Source of the DNA: Chitinophagales bacterium
GTDB lineage: Bacteria > Bacteroidota > Bacteroidia > Chitinophagales > CAIOSU01
NCBI GenBank assembly: GCA_026003335.1
Contig: BPHB01000002.1
Span: 744,001-808,000, forward strand
Direction: 5' to 3'
DNA length: 64,000 nt
The position numbers and the translations under genes were made by a program. The notes below the pieces were generated by a model. It searched no databases, was not told the origin of the DNA, and worked only from the letters and a program-made list of their open reading frames with translations. Of the stretch, positions 61,160-64,000 are shown one piece after another. The first letter of the stretch is position 1, and every line of letters begins with the position of its first letter.

Positions 61160-64000
61160 ATGTATAGGCGGATGATTCTTGCCGGAGTGTTGGTGCTGCT
61201 TGCCGGATTTCTGCATGCCCAGATCTCCTGTTCTACCCTCTCAAAAATCCGTGTGCTTCTGGTAGGTGACAGCTGGACACACATCATGTGGAATAACCGC
61301 ACCTACCAGGACGTGTTTAATCAGTTTGGCTTTGCAGATATTGCAGAAAGGGGCACCTATACCGCCATCGGGGGTACTACGGCAAGTTTCTGGGCTGCAC
61401 CAGCAAATCTGCAAATCATCCTGAACGAGTTACAGCAACACCCCACCGTGGACATCGTTGTGCTCAGCATTGGCGGCAATGACATGCTGGCCGGAATGAA
61501 TGTTTCCCCTCCGGGATGGCACACCGGCTTAAGTGCCGGAGCCGAAACGCAGCTTTTTGACCGTATTCAAGCAGACATACAAACTATCGTTGACGGAATT
61601 AAGAGCGTGCGGCCAAATATTGAGATTGTATTCAGCGGTTATGACTACCTGAATTTTGTGGAAACCGTTATTAACGATCAAGGTGGGAACATCATCTTAA
61701 TGTGGGCCAATCTGGGACAACCTAATGCCTTTCAGATTAATAGCGCCTTCAGTCGTTTTGAACAGCGTAAAATCAATATTGCCAATGCTGATCCACGTGT
61801 GTACTATGTGCACGCTCTGGGATTAATGCAGCACATCTATGGTTATCCGGGTATTTTCTCTCCGTTTTCTGTGCCGGCTCCGGGTCAAACTCCCCCTTTG
61901 TATGCCCCGTTTCCTGGAGGTGATCCTAACTTTCCTACCCCTCCTGTTGCCCTGGCTAACAATGGTCTGGATGCTATTCACCTGAGTGATGACGGTTATC
62001 GTCATCTGGTTGTCAATCAGATGTTATCTTACTTATTGAACAAGTTCCGTGGTAACCCTCCTGCAACCTTTCATTCCCAAGGAGGACTGCATGACGGGTG
62101 GGTACGTTCCGATGGCAATTTAGGAGTGGGGGGCGTGCGTGTGGGAGATCAAGGCTCAGGCATGCTTTACCGCGGAATTCTTTCATTCAATACAGACACC
62201 CTGCCGGATCAGGCAGTCATTACGGGAGCAAGTCTGTTTATAAACCGTGCCGCTCTATCGGGGACAAATCCTTTTCAAACCGGGATGCTTGGCCCTCCCT
62301 CGGTGGATGTAAAAACGGGCTCTTTCGGTGGAGCCGCCATAGAAGTCAGTGACTATTTCAGTGCCGCTGATGCGGTAAATGCCGGTTGCTTTGTCGGCAC
62401 TGCGCCTGCCGATGGCTACACCATCCGCATTGACCTAACTCCGGCCGGTTTCGGCAAGATAAATAAAACGGGTTTAACACAATTTCGCCTGTCTTTTTCT
62501 TATGCCTCCGGTTCTGCCAATGACTATGTGCAGTTTCATACAGGCGACCAGCCCGGACTGTTAGCTCCCTACCTGGATGTTTTTTATACATTACCTTCTC
62601 CTCCTGCCACAGCACGGGTATATGGAGACACGGTGATTTGCAGCGGATCTTCTGCTTCGATTTATATAACCCTCAGCGGTTCGCCTCCCTGGAATATCAC
62701 CTGGTCTGATGGAGTAACAGAAACAGGACTCACTTCCCCCCAACATGTAAGGAGTGTCAGCCCGTTGGTTACCACAACCTATCAGATTGTTCAGCTCACG
62801 GATGCGCAAGGAAGCGGCACTCCTTCCGGTTCCGCATACATTGAAGTCTTACCGTCCGTTCCGGTTTCTGTAAGCGGTCTGGCATCACACTACTGCGTGA
62901 ATACGCCCCCTTCTACTCTGCTTGCCAGCCCTCCCGGTGGAGTATGGTCAGGTCCCGGCATAACGGGAACTATCTTTAACCCCGCCCTGGCGGTTCTCCA
63001 AAGCGGAGGGGGAGGTATAATTTCGTTGACCTATTCAGGCACCTATCTGTCTTGCCCTTACTCTAAGGATTTTCCGGTTGTTGTAGATTCCGCATCCTGC
63101 ACTACTGACGGATCGTGCAGCTTTGCACCGGTGAGTGGCACAGTTTCCTGTGTGGGAGCAAGAACTCTGAACTTCACTTATAGCAGCAGCGGAAGATTAT
63201 ATGTATTCAAAGATCTGATTCCCGGAAAAACCTACGTAGCATCAACCTGCGATAGTTGTGGATTTGATTCCCACCTGATGATTCGCGATGAGAGCGACAG
63301 CTCTTTTATTGCTGAAAATAATGACGCCTGTGCAACAGCCTCTTCAGTTACCTTTGTGGCACCACCATCGGGAAAGATCGGGATTCATCTTTCAGCTGCA
63401 GACACATTCCCCTGCAATGGGTATGCTTGCAACCCCTACAATTGTAATCCATACCCTTGTAATCCCCATTCCTGCAACCCCTATTCCTGCAACTGCCAGA
63501 CGTGCTATCAGACCTGCTACCGAGATACATTGGTATATATGACTTGCTATCCGGGAGGTATACAGTTTATTAATGGCTATCTTACCAGCGATTGCATCGG
63601 GGCATGCACGTTTGGGTTTTGCTGGAGAATGCAGTATCAGGTGCCTTATGACTGCAATCCTTACCTCTGCAACTGCCAGACGTGCTATCAAACCTGTTAT
63701 GACACTTGTTATCAAACATGCTATGATACCTGCTATCAAACCTGCAGCGATGTTTGCGGCACGGATAATATGATTCCCTGCACCGTATCTCTGCGGTGTG
63801 TAGATTGCCAGATACCTGCTGCAGTTCTTTCAGCCAGTAGAATTTCGGCTTGTATGGACGACAGCATTCAGTTTGCCGCTACCGTTTATGGCGCCACGTG
63901 CAACACCACATATCTATGGAATTTCGGTACCGATGCACAGCCAACCTCCTCTAACCAGCTGAATCCGCCTCCTGTGCGATGGACTACCAGTGGAACAAAG
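61160..64000 (+). CDS. Large exported SGNH hydrolase with C-x3-C repeat module (3' end outside window)
   Basis: From ATG 61160 the frame is open to the last base, 947 codons with no stop. The signal peptide (MYRRMILAGVLVLLAGFLHAQ) is followed by an SGNH/GDSL hydrolase domain (about 25-300; block I GDSWTH, block III GGND, block V DAIHLSDDG), a beta-sandwich region (about 310-480), Ig-like modules with PPGGVWSGPGI, and a Cys-rich module (63402-63830): four CNPY units, two copies of CNCQTCYQTCY with a 24-base exact DNA repeat, and an uninterrupted C-x3-C run (CYQTCYDT units). A PKD-like domain (YLWNFGTDAQP) ends the window. Serine hydrolase on surface glycans or lipids is inferred; a sorting domain probably lies beyond the end. 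Confidence 0.88.
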   Translation, partial: MYRRMILAGVLVLLAGFLHAQISCSTLSKIRVLLVGDSWTHIMWNNRTYQDVFNQFGFADIAERGTYTAIGGTTASFWAAPANLQIILNELQQHPTVDIVVLSIGGNDMLAGMNVSPPGWHTGLSAGAETQLFDRIQADIQTIVDGIKSVRPNIEIVFSGYDYLNFVETVINDQGGNIILMWANLGQPNAFQINSAFSRFEQRKINIANADPRVYYVHALGLMQHIYGYPGIFSPFSVPAPGQTPPLYAPFPGGDPNFPTPPVALANNGLDAIHLSDDGYRHLVVNQMLSYLLNKFRGNPPATFHSQGGLHDGWVRSDGNLGVGGVRVGDQGSGMLYRGILSFNTDTLPDQAVITGASLFINRAALSGTNPFQTGMLGPPSVDVKTGSFGGAAIEVSDYFSAADAVNAGCFVGTAPADGYTIRIDLTPAGFGKINKTGLTQFRLSFSYASGSANDYVQFHTGDQPGLLAPYLDVFYTLPSPPATARVYGDTVICSGSSASIYITLSGSPPWNITWSDGVTETGLTSPQHVRSVSPLVTTTYQIVQLTDAQGSGTPSGSAYIEVLPSVPVSVSGLASHYCVNTPPSTLLASPPGGVWSGPGITGTIFNPALAVLQSGGGGIISLTYSGTYLSCPYSKDFPVVVDSASCTTDGSCSFAPVSGTVSCVGARTLNFTYSSSGRLYVFKDLIPGKTYVASTCDSCGFDSHLMIRDESDSSFIAENNDACATASSVTFVAPPSGKIGIHLSAADTFPCNGYACNPYNCNPYPCNPHSCNPYSCNCQTCYQTCYRDTLVYMTCYPGGIQFINGYLTSDCIGACTFGFCWRMQYQVPYDCNPYLCNCQTCYQTCYDTCYQTCYDTCYQTCSDVCGTDNMIPCTVSLRCVDCQIPAAVLSASRISACMDDSIQFAATVYGATCNTTYLWNFGTDAQPTSSNQLNPPPVRWTTSGTK
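63487..63690 (+). repeat. Direct DNA repeat in the Cys-rich module
   Basis: The 24 bases beginning CTGCAACTGCCAGACG are identical at 63487-63510 and 63667-63690, 180 bases apart, and encode CNCQTCYQ. After the second copy the related 24-base CYQTCYDT unit runs on in tandem with a few base changes. In-frame repeats of this sort can change in number by slippage or recombination. Confidence 0.85.

Noticed and set aside
61823-63739. Several short frames on both strands within the 3' partial gene
   Set aside because: The single sense frame from 61160 is open for 947 codons and contains recognisable domains; the short frames are shadows, including those produced by the Cys-rich repeats.

Overview
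The window comes from a member of the Bacteroidota, most like the Chitinophagales/Saprospirales/Sphingobacteriales side of the phylum; I cannot name the genus. The evidence is type IX secretion (T9SS) cargo with both type A and type B C-terminal sorting domains, the gliding lipoprotein GldB, bacillithiol synthesis (BshA), a fused IcmF mutase, a fused alpha/beta 2-oxoacid dehydrogenase E1, many Bacteroidota-style lipoproteins, weak Shine-Dalgarno sites, and intergenic TAnnTTTG boxes that match the phylum's sigma-A promoter. I saw no rRNA, tRNA, CRISPR array, insertion sequence or phage gene.

Layout. 1-7.2 kb: the end of a T9SS type A protein, an S1/P1-like nuclease, DUF502, a class III aminotransferase, a MORN-repeat lipoprotein, and a second T9SS type A protein homologous to the first. 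7.4-9.3 kb: a membrane sensor with a degenerate histidine kinase core. 9.6-17.7 kb: a six-gene co-directional run with two lipoproteins that look DUF1549/DUF4214-like, a Tat-exported DUF1501/sulfatase-like protein, a cytochrome c-like lipoprotein, another lipoprotein and a 1177-residue T9SS type B protein. It resembles a compact form of the planctomycete PSCyt/DUF1501 gene sets. 17.8-24.1 kb: one likely operon in which the two halves of a split transketolase flank two paralogous von Willebrand A proteins, followed by an ECF sigma factor, an anti-sigma-like protein and a Spy-like protein.

24.2-35.8 kb: IcmF, a Cys/His-rich small exported protein, a type B fibronectin-like protein, a paired active/inactive M16 peptidase operon, an unknown membrane protein, MnmE and GldB. 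35.8-39.0 kb: an outer-membrane barrel, NAD synthetase split by a frameshift between its glutaminase and synthetase domains, and an SDR dehydrogenase. 39.2-42.5 kb: an orphan LytTR regulator, a small exported protein, a gene broken into three frames, and two orphan LuxR-type HTH proteins. 42.6-53.0 kb: a TMTC-like membrane/TPR protein that begins over a perfect 18-bp GC hairpin, a GH3/beta-lactamase fusion, a barrel protein, BshA, and two tandem polytopic membrane paralogues with stretches of near-identical DNA.

53.0-61.0 kb is housekeeping: rimP-nusA-infB with a terminator-like leader hairpin, metK, and the fused E1 dehydrogenase. 61.2 kb to the end is the start of a large exported SGNH hydrolase. 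It carries a striking C-x3-C repeat module that recurs in the type A protein at 5.6-7.2 kb.

The points most worth following are the Cys-repeat module shared by two exported proteins, the DUF1501/cytochrome-like locus, the vWA pair inside a split transketolase, the hairpin at 42601-42640, the mosaic tandem paralogues, and the three reading-frame breaks in nadE and the 40.2-41.6 kb gene, which may be real or may be assembly errors.
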